A stretch of DNA of 64,000 nt from Acidimicrobiaceae bacterium (GTDB lineage: Bacteria; Actinomycetota; Acidimicrobiia; Acidimicrobiales; Ilumatobacteraceae). Made by a program: the position numbers and the translations under genes. The stretch is taken from positions 62,001 to 126,000 of the forward strand of contig JACJWF010000011.1 in NCBI GenBank assembly GCA_020637295.1. The letters are read 5' to 3'. Of the stretch, positions 7,992-15,387 are shown piece after piece; position 1 is the first letter of the stretch; every line of letters begins with the position of its first letter. Under the pieces are notes generated by a model that saw only the letters and a list, made by a program, of their open reading frames with translations, was not told where the DNA came from and did not search any database.

Positions 7992-9055
7992 GACCGGTCG
8001 AACAGGCTCCCGGTGGCCGTGGCGAGGAATGCCCCGAGCGGGATGTCCTCCTGCTTCAGGAAGCCCTTCGCCGGCAGGGTGCCGTTGCGCACCAACTCGA
8101 TGACGGCCGTCACCGAACCGGCCGTGGTCCAGGCGATGGCGGTGGCCCGCCGGCCGGCCACGTCGATCGGGTGGAAGGCGCGCACGTACTCGTGGCGGCG
8201 CAACTGGCCGTGCACCTCACCCTCGGCAGCCACGTGCACGTACACCACATCTGCGTCCACGGGCGGCTTGGCCCGGGTGAGGATCTCACCGGCCACGTCG
8301 CGCCGGTCGCGCATCAGCAACTCGTGGAAGAAGAAGTTCATCAGGTCCATGTGGCCGGGGTAGCGGATGGTCTTGTAGTCCAGATTGTCCACCACACCGT
8401 GGAAGGTCTCGCACATCGTGCCCAGCCCGCCGGAGGTGGTGAACGCCTCCAGCTGGCGGCCCTCCACGTAGAGGGTCTCCTTCCACTCCATCGAGGACAC
8501 CGTCTTGCGCTGCCCCTCCTCGATGACCTCGGCGTCGTTGAGGTACTCGTTGACCACGCCCTCCGGCGACCAGTTGAAGGCGTACCCGAGCAGGCCGGTG
8601 GGGTTCTGCGGCAGTGCGCCCACCCGCAGGCGCAGCGAGCGGCAGTGGTCGAACCCGGCCACCAGCGACGAGCCGACGATGCCGACGAAGCCGGGTGCCA
8701 GCCCGCACTGCGGTGCCATGAGGCCCTGCGAGGTGGCGCTCATCTCGATGATCGCCTTCGTGGTGGGCACGTCCTCGGTGAGGTCGAAGTAGTGGATGCC
8801 CAGCTCGTGTGCGGTGGCCGCCACCTGGCGGTTCAGCCGGTAGGGCAGGCACGACAACACGGCGTCCACCGAGCCGAGCACGTCGGCCACGGCGGTGGCG
8901 GAGGTGACATCGGCGTGGCGGAACCCGAACGGCACCGGCTGGTGCGGTGCGCGCACGTCCACACCCGTGACCTGGAAGTCCGCCTCGTGCAACAGGGTGG
9001 CCGCCAGCAGCCCGACCTTGCCGAGCCCCAACACCGCAACGCGTTCGAACGACAT
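7988..9055 (-). CDS. saccharopine dehydrogenase-like NAD(P)-binding protein (possible lysine 6-dehydrogenase)
   Basis: This 355-residue protein has an N-terminal Rossmann motif AVLGLGKVGLLAATLL, the saccharopine-dehydrogenase hallmark CGLAPGFVGIVGSSL near residue 120 and a substrate domain after it. Single-domain relatives include L-lysine 6-dehydrogenase and saccharopine reductase/dehydrogenase. The nearby ALDH7-type gene would oxidise the semialdehyde that such an enzyme makes, which favours a lysine-degradation role without proving it. The start at 9055 follows CAGACT by 6 nt, a leaderless arrangement. The stop overlaps the downstream fusion gene in GTGA, so the two are probably co-transcribed. 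Confidence 0.8.
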   Translation of the reverse strand: MSFERVAVLGLGKVGLLAATLLHEADFQVTGVDVRAPHQPVPFGFRHADVTSATAVADVLGSVDAVLSCLPYRLNRQVAATAHELGIHYFDLTEDVPTTKAIIEMSATSQGLMAPQCGLAPGFVGIVGSSLVAGFDHCRSLRLRVGALPQNPTGLLGYAFNWSPEGVVNEYLNDAEVIEEGQRKTVSSMEWKETLYVEGRQLEAFTTSGGLGTMCETFHGVVDNLDYKTIRYPGHMDLMNFFFHELLMRDRRDVAGEILTRAKPPVDADVVYVHVAAEGEVHGQLRRHEYVRAFHPIDVAGRRATAIAWTTAGSVTAVIELVRNGTLPAKGFLKQEDIPLGAFLATATGSLFDRS

Positions 9056-9128
9056 GTGCACAGTCTGGCATGCCCGCACCGTGTTCAGCGCGGGCGCCGG
9101 AACAGACGTTCCAGCGACCCTCGAGGCG

Positions 9129-9767
9129 CTAGTCCACCCGCTGCAGGACCCGTAGGGAACCGGTGGAGCTGACCAGCCGGAACCGGCCGCTCTCCAGCGC
9201 CGGCACGAAGATCTGCTCGTACGGCGGGCGGCCTCCGTCGGCCGGGTCGGGGAACACGTCGTGGATGGCCAGCGTGCCGCCGACGGCGACGTGCGGCGTC
9301 CACCCTTCGTAGTCCTTGCGGGCCGGTTCCTCACCGTGGCCACCGTCGATGAACAGGAACGCCAGCGGGGTGCGCCACGCCCTGGCGACGGCCGGCGACT
9401 GCCCGACCACGGCGAACACCACGTCCTCCAGGCCGGCATCGTGGATGGTTGCCCGGAAGAACGGCAGGGTGTCCATCTTGCCGATGCGAAGGTCCACCAC
9501 CGTGGGGTCGTGGTGCTCCCACCCGGCCTGGTTCTCCTCGCTGCCCCGGTGGTGGTCCACCGCGTAGACCACGGTCTCGCAGGCGCGGGCGGCGCCGCCC
9601 AGCCACACGGTGGAACGCCCGCAGTACGAGCCGACCTCCAGGAACGGCAACCCCGGCAGGGCCGCACCTGCGGCGATGGCGGCGTCGAAGAGCGCGTCGC
9701 CCTCGTCGGCCGGCATGAACCCCTTCGCCGCGAGCGCATGCGCCCGCAGGTCCGCGGCCAGGCTCAC
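9129..9767 (-). CDS. class I SAM-dependent methyltransferase (Methyltransf_24 type)
   Basis: This 212-residue protein contains FLEVGSYCGRSTVWLG (motif I), the acidic motif AVDHH, and FLFIDGGHGEEPARKDYE, a pattern of the Methyltransf_24 family related to catechol-O-methyltransferase-like enzymes and cephalosporin-hydroxylase-type proteins. The GTG at 9767 overlaps the stop of the nitroreductase gene (GTGA), which fixes this start over longer in-frame alternatives. It is translationally coupled to the nitroreductase. Substrate unknown. Confidence 0.8.
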   Translation of the reverse strand: MSLAADLRAHALAAKGFMPADEGDALFDAAIAAGAALPGLPFLEVGSYCGRSTVWLGGAARACETVVYAVDHHRGSEENQAGWEHHDPTVVDLRIGKMDTLPFFRATIHDAGLEDVVFAVVGQSPAVARAWRTPLAFLFIDGGHGEEPARKDYEGWTPHVAVGGTLAIHDVFPDPADGGRPPYEQIFVPALESGRFRLVSSTGSLRVLQRVD

Positions 9768-10423
9768 CAGCGGTCCCAGTGGATGATGGAGTCCGCCGGC
9801 GGGCGGTTGGCGGGCTTGAAGTCCGTGCCCACGGTGTACGCAACCGGCGACAGGCACACCTGCTGCACGCTCTCGAACGGGATGCCGAGGATCTCCGCCA
9901 CCTGCTGTTCCATGAACAGGTGCACGGTGGTCCAGCAGGTGCCCAGCCCACGGGCGCGGGCCGCCAGCATGAAGCTCCACATCGCCGGCATCACGTTGCC
10001 GAGCAGCGAGGTGGCGATCATCGCCGGCGTGTTGTCCACCCGGCCGGCGGCGGTGCAGGCGATCACCAGCGCCGGCGCCTCACCCATGTGCTCGCCCAGG
10101 TAGTCGGCGGAGTCCGCGCTGCGGGCCTGCTGGGCGTTCTCCACCTCGCCGCCCTTGTCGATCGAGCGGATGTACACCCCGTCCAGCTGGGTGTAGATGG
10201 CGTAGCACTGGCGGTAGACGTCGCCGATTGCCCGCCGGGTGGCTTCGTCGCGCACCACCACGAACTGCATGGTCATGTTGTTGCTGCCGCTGGGCGACTG
10301 CATGGCCAGGTCCACGCACTCGCGGATCAGTTCGTCGGGCACCGGCCGGGTGAAGTCCAGCCGCTTGCGAACCGCACGGGTGGTGGACAGCAGGGCGTCG
10401 GGATCGAGCGGGAGCAGCGCCAT
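9764..10423 (-). CDS. nitroreductase family flavoprotein
   Basis: This 219-residue protein begins with TRAVRKRLDFTRPVPDELI and SPSGSNNMTMQFVVV, the FMN-binding N-terminus of the nitroreductase fold, and carries GLGTCWTTVHLF and EILGIP further on. The family reduces nitro compounds, quinones or enones with NAD(P)H and bound FMN, usually as a dimer. The ATG at 10423 is 6 nt after TAGGGT, a leaderless arrangement. Its stop overlaps the start of the methyltransferase. The physiological substrate is unknown. Confidence 0.9.
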   Translation of the reverse strand: MALLPLDPDALLSTTRAVRKRLDFTRPVPDELIRECVDLAMQSPSGSNNMTMQFVVVRDEATRRAIGDVYRQCYAIYTQLDGVYIRSIDKGGEVENAQQARSADSADYLGEHMGEAPALVIACTAAGRVDNTPAMIATSLLGNVMPAMWSFMLAARARGLGTCWTTVHLFMEQQVAEILGIPFESVQQVCLSPVAYTVGTDFKPANRPPADSIIHWDRW

Positions 10424-10489
10424 GGCGGCACCCTAACCGGATGGCGCGTGGTGTACCGAGGCCGGTCCACCTGCGAGAATGACCGGACC

Positions 10490-11344
10490 ATGAGCGCCCT
10501 CGACGACCTCATCACCCTGCTCGACCTCGAAGCGATCGAGGTCAACATCTTCCGCGGCGTGTCGCCCGACGAGAACCGCCAGCGGGTCTTCGGCGGGCAG
10601 GTGGCCGGCCAGGCGCTGGTGGCGGCCACCCGCACGGTGGAGTCCGGCCGGCTGGTCCACTCCCTCCACGCCTACTTCCTGCGGCCCGGCGACCCCACCG
10701 TGCCGATCCTCTACGAGGTGGACCGCATCCGCGACGGCAAGAGCTTCTCCACCCGCCGCGTCGTCGCCATCCAGCATGGCCGGGCCATCTTCAACCTCCA
10801 GGCCAGCTTCCACGTGCACGAACCAGGCCAGGACCACCAGACGCCGATGCCCGGTGGCGTGCCGGAACCCGAATCGCTGCCGGACTTCAAGACCCGCATG
10901 GCCCCGTACAAGGAACGCATGGGCGAGTGGTACGACCGCCCCCGCCCGATCGACCTGCGCCATGTGGACGGCGATCCGATGAGCCGCCAGGGCAACCCGG
11001 CGCTCGGCCAGCAGGTGTGGATGCGGGCCGACGGCACCCTGCCCGACGACCCCACCCTGCACGCCTGCATCGTCACCTACGCCAGCGACATGACGCTGCT
11101 GGACACCACGGTGCTGCCGTTCGGCATGTCGTGGGAGACACCCGGCATGCAGATGGCCAGCCTGGACCACGCGATGTGGTTCCACCGGCCGTTCCGGGCC
11201 GACGACTGGCTGCTCTACGACCAGCACTCCATCTCCACCGGCGGCAGCCGCGGCCTGGCCGGCGGAGCCATCTACACCCGTGACGGCCACCTCGCCGTCA
11301 GCGTGGTGCAGGAAGGCCTGGTCCGCCTCGGCAAGGGCTCGTGA
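10490..11344 (+). CDS. tesB: acyl-CoA thioesterase II
   Basis: This 284-residue protein has the double hot-dog TesB layout: N-terminal VFGGQVAGQALVAA and HSLHAYFLRPGDP, and the C-terminal half with SLDHAMWFHRPFRADDWLLY and GRGLAGG-like sequence (SRGLAGGAIYTRDG). It hydrolyses acyl-CoA to free fatty acid and CoA. Length is normal for the family. The ATG at 10490 was chosen because the TesB homology begins there; the frame is open far upstream only as antisense of the nitroreductase. Its stop overlaps the following gene's start (GTGA). Confidence 0.93.
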   Translation: MSALDDLITLLDLEAIEVNIFRGVSPDENRQRVFGGQVAGQALVAATRTVESGRLVHSLHAYFLRPGDPTVPILYEVDRIRDGKSFSTRRVVAIQHGRAIFNLQASFHVHEPGQDHQTPMPGGVPEPESLPDFKTRMAPYKERMGEWYDRPRPIDLRHVDGDPMSRQGNPALGQQVWMRADGTLPDDPTLHACIVTYASDMTLLDTTVLPFGMSWETPGMQMASLDHAMWFHRPFRADDWLLYDQHSISTGGSRGLAGGAIYTRDGHLAVSVVQEGLVRLGKGS

Positions 11345-12513
11345 GGGGCCGGCGCAGCAGCGCTGCCCTCCTCATCGCCGCCGGGCTGCTGGCACCGGCG
11401 TGCGCGCCGGACCACTCGGACAGCCTGGCCGACGGCCTCACCGAGTACCGCGTACGGCTGGACGTCGTGGCCAGCGGCATCGAACAGCCCACCGATCTCG
11501 CCTGGCGCACCGGCGACCCCCGCCTGTACGTCGCCTCCAAGACCGGCGTCGTGGTTCCGGTGACGGACGGCGAGGTCGGCACCCCCGTGCTGGACCTCAC
11601 CGGCGAGGTCAGCAGCGGCAACGAGCAGGGCCTGCTCGGCCTGGTGTTCCACCCCTCGCAGCCGTACGCCTACGTGGACTACACCGCCGTGGACGGCACC
11701 ACCATCGTCGCCGAGTACCCCGTGGGCGGCGACGGCCGCTTCGACGTCGCCGCGGCGCGGACCGTGCTGACGGTGCCCCAGCCGTACGAGTGGCACAACG
11801 GCGGCGACCTGGCGTTCGGGCCGGACGGCAGGCTCTACATCTCGCTCGGCGACGGCGGGGCGGCGAACGACCCGAACCGCCGGGCGCTGGACACCGGCGA
11901 CCTGCTCGGCAAGATCCTGCGCATCGACCCTCGCCCGGCGAGCGACGGCGGCTCGTACGCCATCCCCGACGACAATCCTTTCGTCGGGGTGGAAGGCGCC
12001 CGCGGAGAGATCTGGGCGTACGGCCTGCGCAACCCGTGGCGGTTCAACTTCGACCCTGCCAACGGCGACCTGTGGATCGGCGACGTGGGGCAGGACGTGT
12101 GGGAGGAAGTGGACGTGGCTCGTGCCGCCGACGGAGGCGGGCGGGGCGTGAACTTCGGATGGAGCGCCTTCGAGGGCACCCACCGCTTTCATGACGACCA
12201 ACCCGCCGACGGCGTCACGATGCCCGTCTACGAGTACGAGCACGGCGATGTCGGGTGCTCTGTGGCGGGCGGCACCGTGTACCGCGGCGATGCCGTGCCA
12301 CTGATGGCCGGGTGGTACGTGTTCGGCGACTGGTGCGCCGGCCGGGTGTACGCCCTGCCCGCCACCACGGAGCCCGGCGACGTGATCCCCGCCGGCGGGG
12401 TGGTGACGCTGGCCCGGCCAGGCCCGGTGAGCGCGGTGGTTGCCGGCCCGGACGGCGAGTTGCTGGTGCTCGGCTTTGCCGATGGCACCGTGATGCGCAT
12501 CGTGCCGGCCTGA
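11341..12513 (+). CDS. PQQ-type sugar dehydrogenase (GSDH family) lipoprotein
   Basis: The 390-residue protein opens with a lipoprotein signal peptide whose lipobox is LAPAC at about residue 20, so it should be anchored outside the membrane. The body is the six-bladed propeller of soluble glucose/sorbosone dehydrogenases, with GNEQGLLGLVFHP, HNGGDLAFGPDGRLYISLGDGG in two overlapping blocks, GLRNPWRF and NFGWSAFEGTHRF. Members bind PQQ and Ca2+ and oxidise aldoses, though many actinobacterial homologues have no proven substrate. No pqq synthesis genes are in the window. The GTG start overlaps the tesB stop by 4 nt. Confidence 0.9.
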   Translation: MRGRRSSAALLIAAGLLAPACAPDHSDSLADGLTEYRVRLDVVASGIEQPTDLAWRTGDPRLYVASKTGVVVPVTDGEVGTPVLDLTGEVSSGNEQGLLGLVFHPSQPYAYVDYTAVDGTTIVAEYPVGGDGRFDVAAARTVLTVPQPYEWHNGGDLAFGPDGRLYISLGDGGAANDPNRRALDTGDLLGKILRIDPRPASDGGSYAIPDDNPFVGVEGARGEIWAYGLRNPWRFNFDPANGDLWIGDVGQDVWEEVDVARAADGGGRGVNFGWSAFEGTHRFHDDQPADGVTMPVYEYEHGDVGCSVAGGTVYRGDAVPLMAGWYVFGDWCAGRVYALPATTEPGDVIPAGGVVTLARPGPVSAVVAGPDGELLVLGFADGTVMRIVPA

Positions 12514-12525
12514 GGGTTGCGGCGG

Positions 12526-13908
12526 TCAGGCCACCCGCTCGAAGCGCACCAGCCGCTTGGCCGGGTCCGCCTCCACCAGCTTCACTCGCACGTCGTCGCC
12601 CGGCTGCACACCGCGCGCCTTCACCCGGGCCACCACCGCCACGTCGCACAACTGGATGCGCGACACGTCGTCGTCATCGTCCACCACCACGGCCATGAAC
12701 GTGCTGCCCTCGCGGCCTTCCAGCATCACGGCCTCGGCGAGGTCCACCACGGCGCGCTCGATGCGACCGGCCCGAGCATCCGCGTCGTCCATCACCTCGG
12801 GCAGCCGTTCGGTGGCCGCGGCCACCTGGTCCGGTACGGGGTTGCCGTTCGCCACCGCCAGCGCCGTCATCACCGTGTAGCGGTCGGCCAGCCGGCGCAG
12901 GGGCGCGGTGGCGTGCGCGTACGTGGCGGCCATGGCCGCATGCCACGGCCGCTCGCCCTTCCGGTACGGGGTGTAGAAGGCGCCGCCACCGGCCCGGTGC
13001 ACAGCCATGAGGAACGCCTCCGCCGCCGGGTCGGTGCCGTCGAGGTGGCGGGAGAACTGGTCCAGCGGCACGTCCGCCGGCCACGTGAGGCCCAGGGCAC
13101 GAGCCTGGTGGCGAAGTCGCTTCTGGGCCCGCTCGTCCGGCCCGTTCATCACCCGGAACAGGCCGACGCCGGCCGCATACATCGCGTCGGCCACCGCCAG
13201 GTTGCAGGCCAGCGAGAGCGCAGCATTGGCGTCCTCGCTGGCCAGGCGGGGCCGGAAGGTCAGCCGGTAGTGGCCGTCGTCGCGCTCCACCTGCTGCTCG
13301 GGCGGCTCGATCTTCGGGGCGCCGCGGGCGTCCTCGTTGGCCACCACGCGACGGGCGAACTCGTCGAACCCGTCCGGCAGGTCGGCCGCGGTGACGGTGT
13401 CGTAGGCCAGCTTGGCCCGGCTGCGGATGACCGCCCGGGTGGCGCCGTCCAGGCGGGCCGCGCCGGCACCGTCCAGCCGCACGTGGAACACCACCGCCGG
13501 GCGGGGGCCGTCGGGCAGCAGGCTGGCCGCCCCCTCCGCGAGCACCGGTGGGTACACCCCCGCCTTGCCGTCGGGCAGGTAGATGGTGGTGCCCCGCCGC
13601 CAGGCCTCGGCGTCCAGCGGGCTGTCACCGTCCACGAACCAGGCGACGTCGGCGATGGCGTAGTGCAGCAGCAGGTCGCTGCCGGCGGGTTCGATCCAGA
13701 AGGCCTGGTCCAGATCGGTGCTGGTGGCCGGGTCGAGCGTGACGAAGGGGATGGAGGTGAGGTCGGCGTGGGCCGTCGGCTCACGGTGCGCCGCGGCGGC
13801 CGCGGCCGCCATCACCTCCGGCGGGAAGTGCTCCGGCACGTCGAACTGGGTGCGGATCTCGGCCAGGCCGAGGTCCAGGGCGTGGGTGGTGTCGCGCAGC
13901 GACCTCAT
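12526..13908 (-). CDS. RNB-domain ribonuclease (RNase II/R family, actinobacterial type)
   Basis: This 460-residue protein contains the RNB catalytic region: LDPATSTDLDQAFWIE near residue 60 followed by HYAIADVAWFVDGDSPLDAEA, and later ATAPLRRLADRY, the usual substrate-channel motif. It is a 3'-5' exoribonuclease by family. The canonical acidic run D-x5-D-x-D-D is here D-x5-D-x-D-Q, a variant I believe is common in short actinobacterial RNB proteins. A short S1/OB-like tail ends the protein; N-terminal cold-shock domains are absent. The ATG at 13908 overlaps the P450 stop (ATGA), so the nuclease is coupled to the P450. Confidence 0.88.
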   Translation of the reverse strand: MRSLRDTTHALDLGLAEIRTQFDVPEHFPPEVMAAAAAAAHREPTAHADLTSIPFVTLDPATSTDLDQAFWIEPAGSDLLLHYAIADVAWFVDGDSPLDAEAWRRGTTIYLPDGKAGVYPPVLAEGAASLLPDGPRPAVVFHVRLDGAGAARLDGATRAVIRSRAKLAYDTVTAADLPDGFDEFARRVVANEDARGAPKIEPPEQQVERDDGHYRLTFRPRLASEDANAALSLACNLAVADAMYAAGVGLFRVMNGPDERAQKRLRHQARALGLTWPADVPLDQFSRHLDGTDPAAEAFLMAVHRAGGGAFYTPYRKGERPWHAAMAATYAHATAPLRRLADRYTVMTALAVANGNPVPDQVAAATERLPEVMDDADARAGRIERAVVDLAEAVMLEGREGSTFMAVVVDDDDDVSRIQLCDVAVVARVKARGVQPGDDVRVKLVEADPAKRLVRFERVA

Positions 13909-15128
13909 CCGCCGAACTGTACGGGGATGCTGCGCGGGCCGCGCACCTGCCCGCCGGCCCAGGTGACCAGTGCCGGGTCGGTGACCTCGAACTCGGGGAT
14001 GCGCTCCAGCCACATCTGCAGCGACACCCGCAGTTCCATGCGCGCCAGGTTGCTGCCGGCGCAGCGGTGGATGCCGGCGCCGAACGCCACGTGGCGGTTG
14101 TGCTCGCGGTCGAGGATGACCTTGTCCGCGTCGGGGAAGGCGTCGGGGTCGCGGTTGGCGCCGGGGAAGTTCATGAGGATGCGGTCGCCGGCCTTCATCG
14201 GGCAGCCCTTGAAGTTGACGTCCTCGCCCAGGCGGCGGGCCATGGTGACCGGGCTGTACGCCCGCAGCAGTTCCTCGATCGCCGTCGGCCACAGTTCGGG
14301 CTCGGCGGTGAGGCGGCGGCGGTCCTCCGGGTGGGTGGCCAGGTGCCACAGCGACGAGCCGATCGACGACCACGTCGTGTCGATGCCGGCCACCAGCAGC
14401 AGCGCGCACATGCCCATCACCACGGCGCGGTCGATGCGCTCGCCGTCGTTCTCGGCGAACAGCAACTCGCTGATGAAGTCGTGGGTGGGGTTGGCCTCGC
14501 GCTCGTCCAGCGCACCCTCCAGGTAGTGGAGGATGCCGGTGATCCCGCGCAGCCGGCGCTCGCCGTCGTTGGCGAACTCCAGCACGTCGCGCACCCACTC
14601 CACGAACGTGTCCGACATGTCCTCCGGCACGCCGAGGATGTGGCCGATGACCCGCACGGGGATCTGCTGGGCGTACTCGGCCGCTGCGTCGGCCTCGCCG
14701 CGGGGCACGATCTCGTCGAGCAGGCGGGTGCACAGGGCCCGGGTGTAGACCTCGTACTCGGCCACGCGGGCGGGGCTCATCGTCGGCAGCACCAGGCGGC
14801 GGGTCCAGGTGTGCAGGGGCGGGTCGGCGCTGATCGGCGGCAGGCCGTAGGCGAGCAAGCCGGGCCCGCCACCTGTGGTGCCCTGCGGCGGCGGCACCAC
14901 GGAGATGCCGTTGCCCGACGGGAAGTGCTCGATGTCGCGGGCCATCTCGGTGACGTCCTCGTAGCGGGTCGGCAGCCACGACCCGCCCCACCGTTCGGTG
15001 TGGGCGATCGGGCAGCGTTCGCGCAGGTCGTCCCACACCCCGAACGGGTCGGCGATGTACGCCGGATCGAAGATGTCGTAGTCCGTCGCCCAGTCGCGGA
15101 CGGGTGCCGCTGCCTCGCTGTCACTCAT
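13905..15128 (-). CDS. cytochrome P450
   Basis: This 407-residue bacterial class-I P450 shows the I-helix VAGIDTTWSS, the K-helix E-x-x-R in EELLR, and the heme-binding loop FGAGIHRCAGSNLARME with the axial cysteine. It needs a ferredoxin and reductase, neither of which is adjacent. The ATG at 15128 is 7 nt after CAGGCT on the same strand, giving a leaderless start; the frame remains open upstream through a tandem repeat but that part is repeat-derived. The RNB nuclease follows with a 4-nt overlap. The substrate is unknown. Confidence 0.93.
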   Translation of the reverse strand: MSDSEAAAPVRDWATDYDIFDPAYIADPFGVWDDLRERCPIAHTERWGGSWLPTRYEDVTEMARDIEHFPSGNGISVVPPPQGTTGGGPGLLAYGLPPISADPPLHTWTRRLVLPTMSPARVAEYEVYTRALCTRLLDEIVPRGEADAAAEYAQQIPVRVIGHILGVPEDMSDTFVEWVRDVLEFANDGERRLRGITGILHYLEGALDEREANPTHDFISELLFAENDGERIDRAVVMGMCALLLVAGIDTTWSSIGSSLWHLATHPEDRRRLTAEPELWPTAIEELLRAYSPVTMARRLGEDVNFKGCPMKAGDRILMNFPGANRDPDAFPDADKVILDREHNRHVAFGAGIHRCAGSNLARMELRVSLQMWLERIPEFEVTDPALVTWAGGQVRGPRSIPVQFGG

Positions 15129-15182
15129 GTCGCACAGCCTGCCAGAACTCCGGCCGTTCCGTAAGGTCGGATGCCTCGTTCC

Positions 15183-15266
15183 CCACCGGTCGCCGCGCTG
15201 CCACCCGTCGCCGCGCTGCCACCGGTCGCCCCGGTGCCACCCGTCGCCCCCTCGCCCGTCGCCCCC
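15183..15266. repeat. 18-bp tandem repeat, about 4.5 copies
   Basis: Four units of 18 bp of the type CCACC(G/C)GTCGCCGCGCTG run from 15183 to 15254, drifting towards the right and followed by a partial unit. The array sits between the P450 start and the end of the oligopeptidase gene. It has no spacer pattern, so it is not a CRISPR, and the short frame across it is low-complexity. Confidence 0.8.
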
Positions 15267-15271
15267 GGCGC

Positions 15272-15351
15272 TGACCTGATACCGCCCCCACGGGCGCGCT
15301 TCCACGTCACGCACGACCTGGAATCACCCCCATGGGCGCGGATTCAGGTCA
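15272..15351. terminator. long imperfect palindrome downstream of the oligopeptidase gene
   Basis: An 80-bp sequence is near-palindromic: ends TGACCTGA and TCAGGTCA, with about 30 of 40 opposed positions complementary. It lies 37 bp beyond the stop of the minus-strand M3 peptidase gene, so it may terminate that transcript. It could also be a dispersed palindromic element. Confidence 0.5.
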
Positions 15352-15387
15352 AGGCGATGGCGGGTGCCGAGCCCGGTTCGTCCGCCG

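Noticed and set aside
6411..8363. A 650-codon open frame opposite the acyltransferase fusion
   Set aside because: It is His/Arg/Pro-rich antisense sequence without domains.
15183..15266. Possible CRISPR array
   Set aside because: The units are contiguous without unique spacers and no cas genes are nearby.
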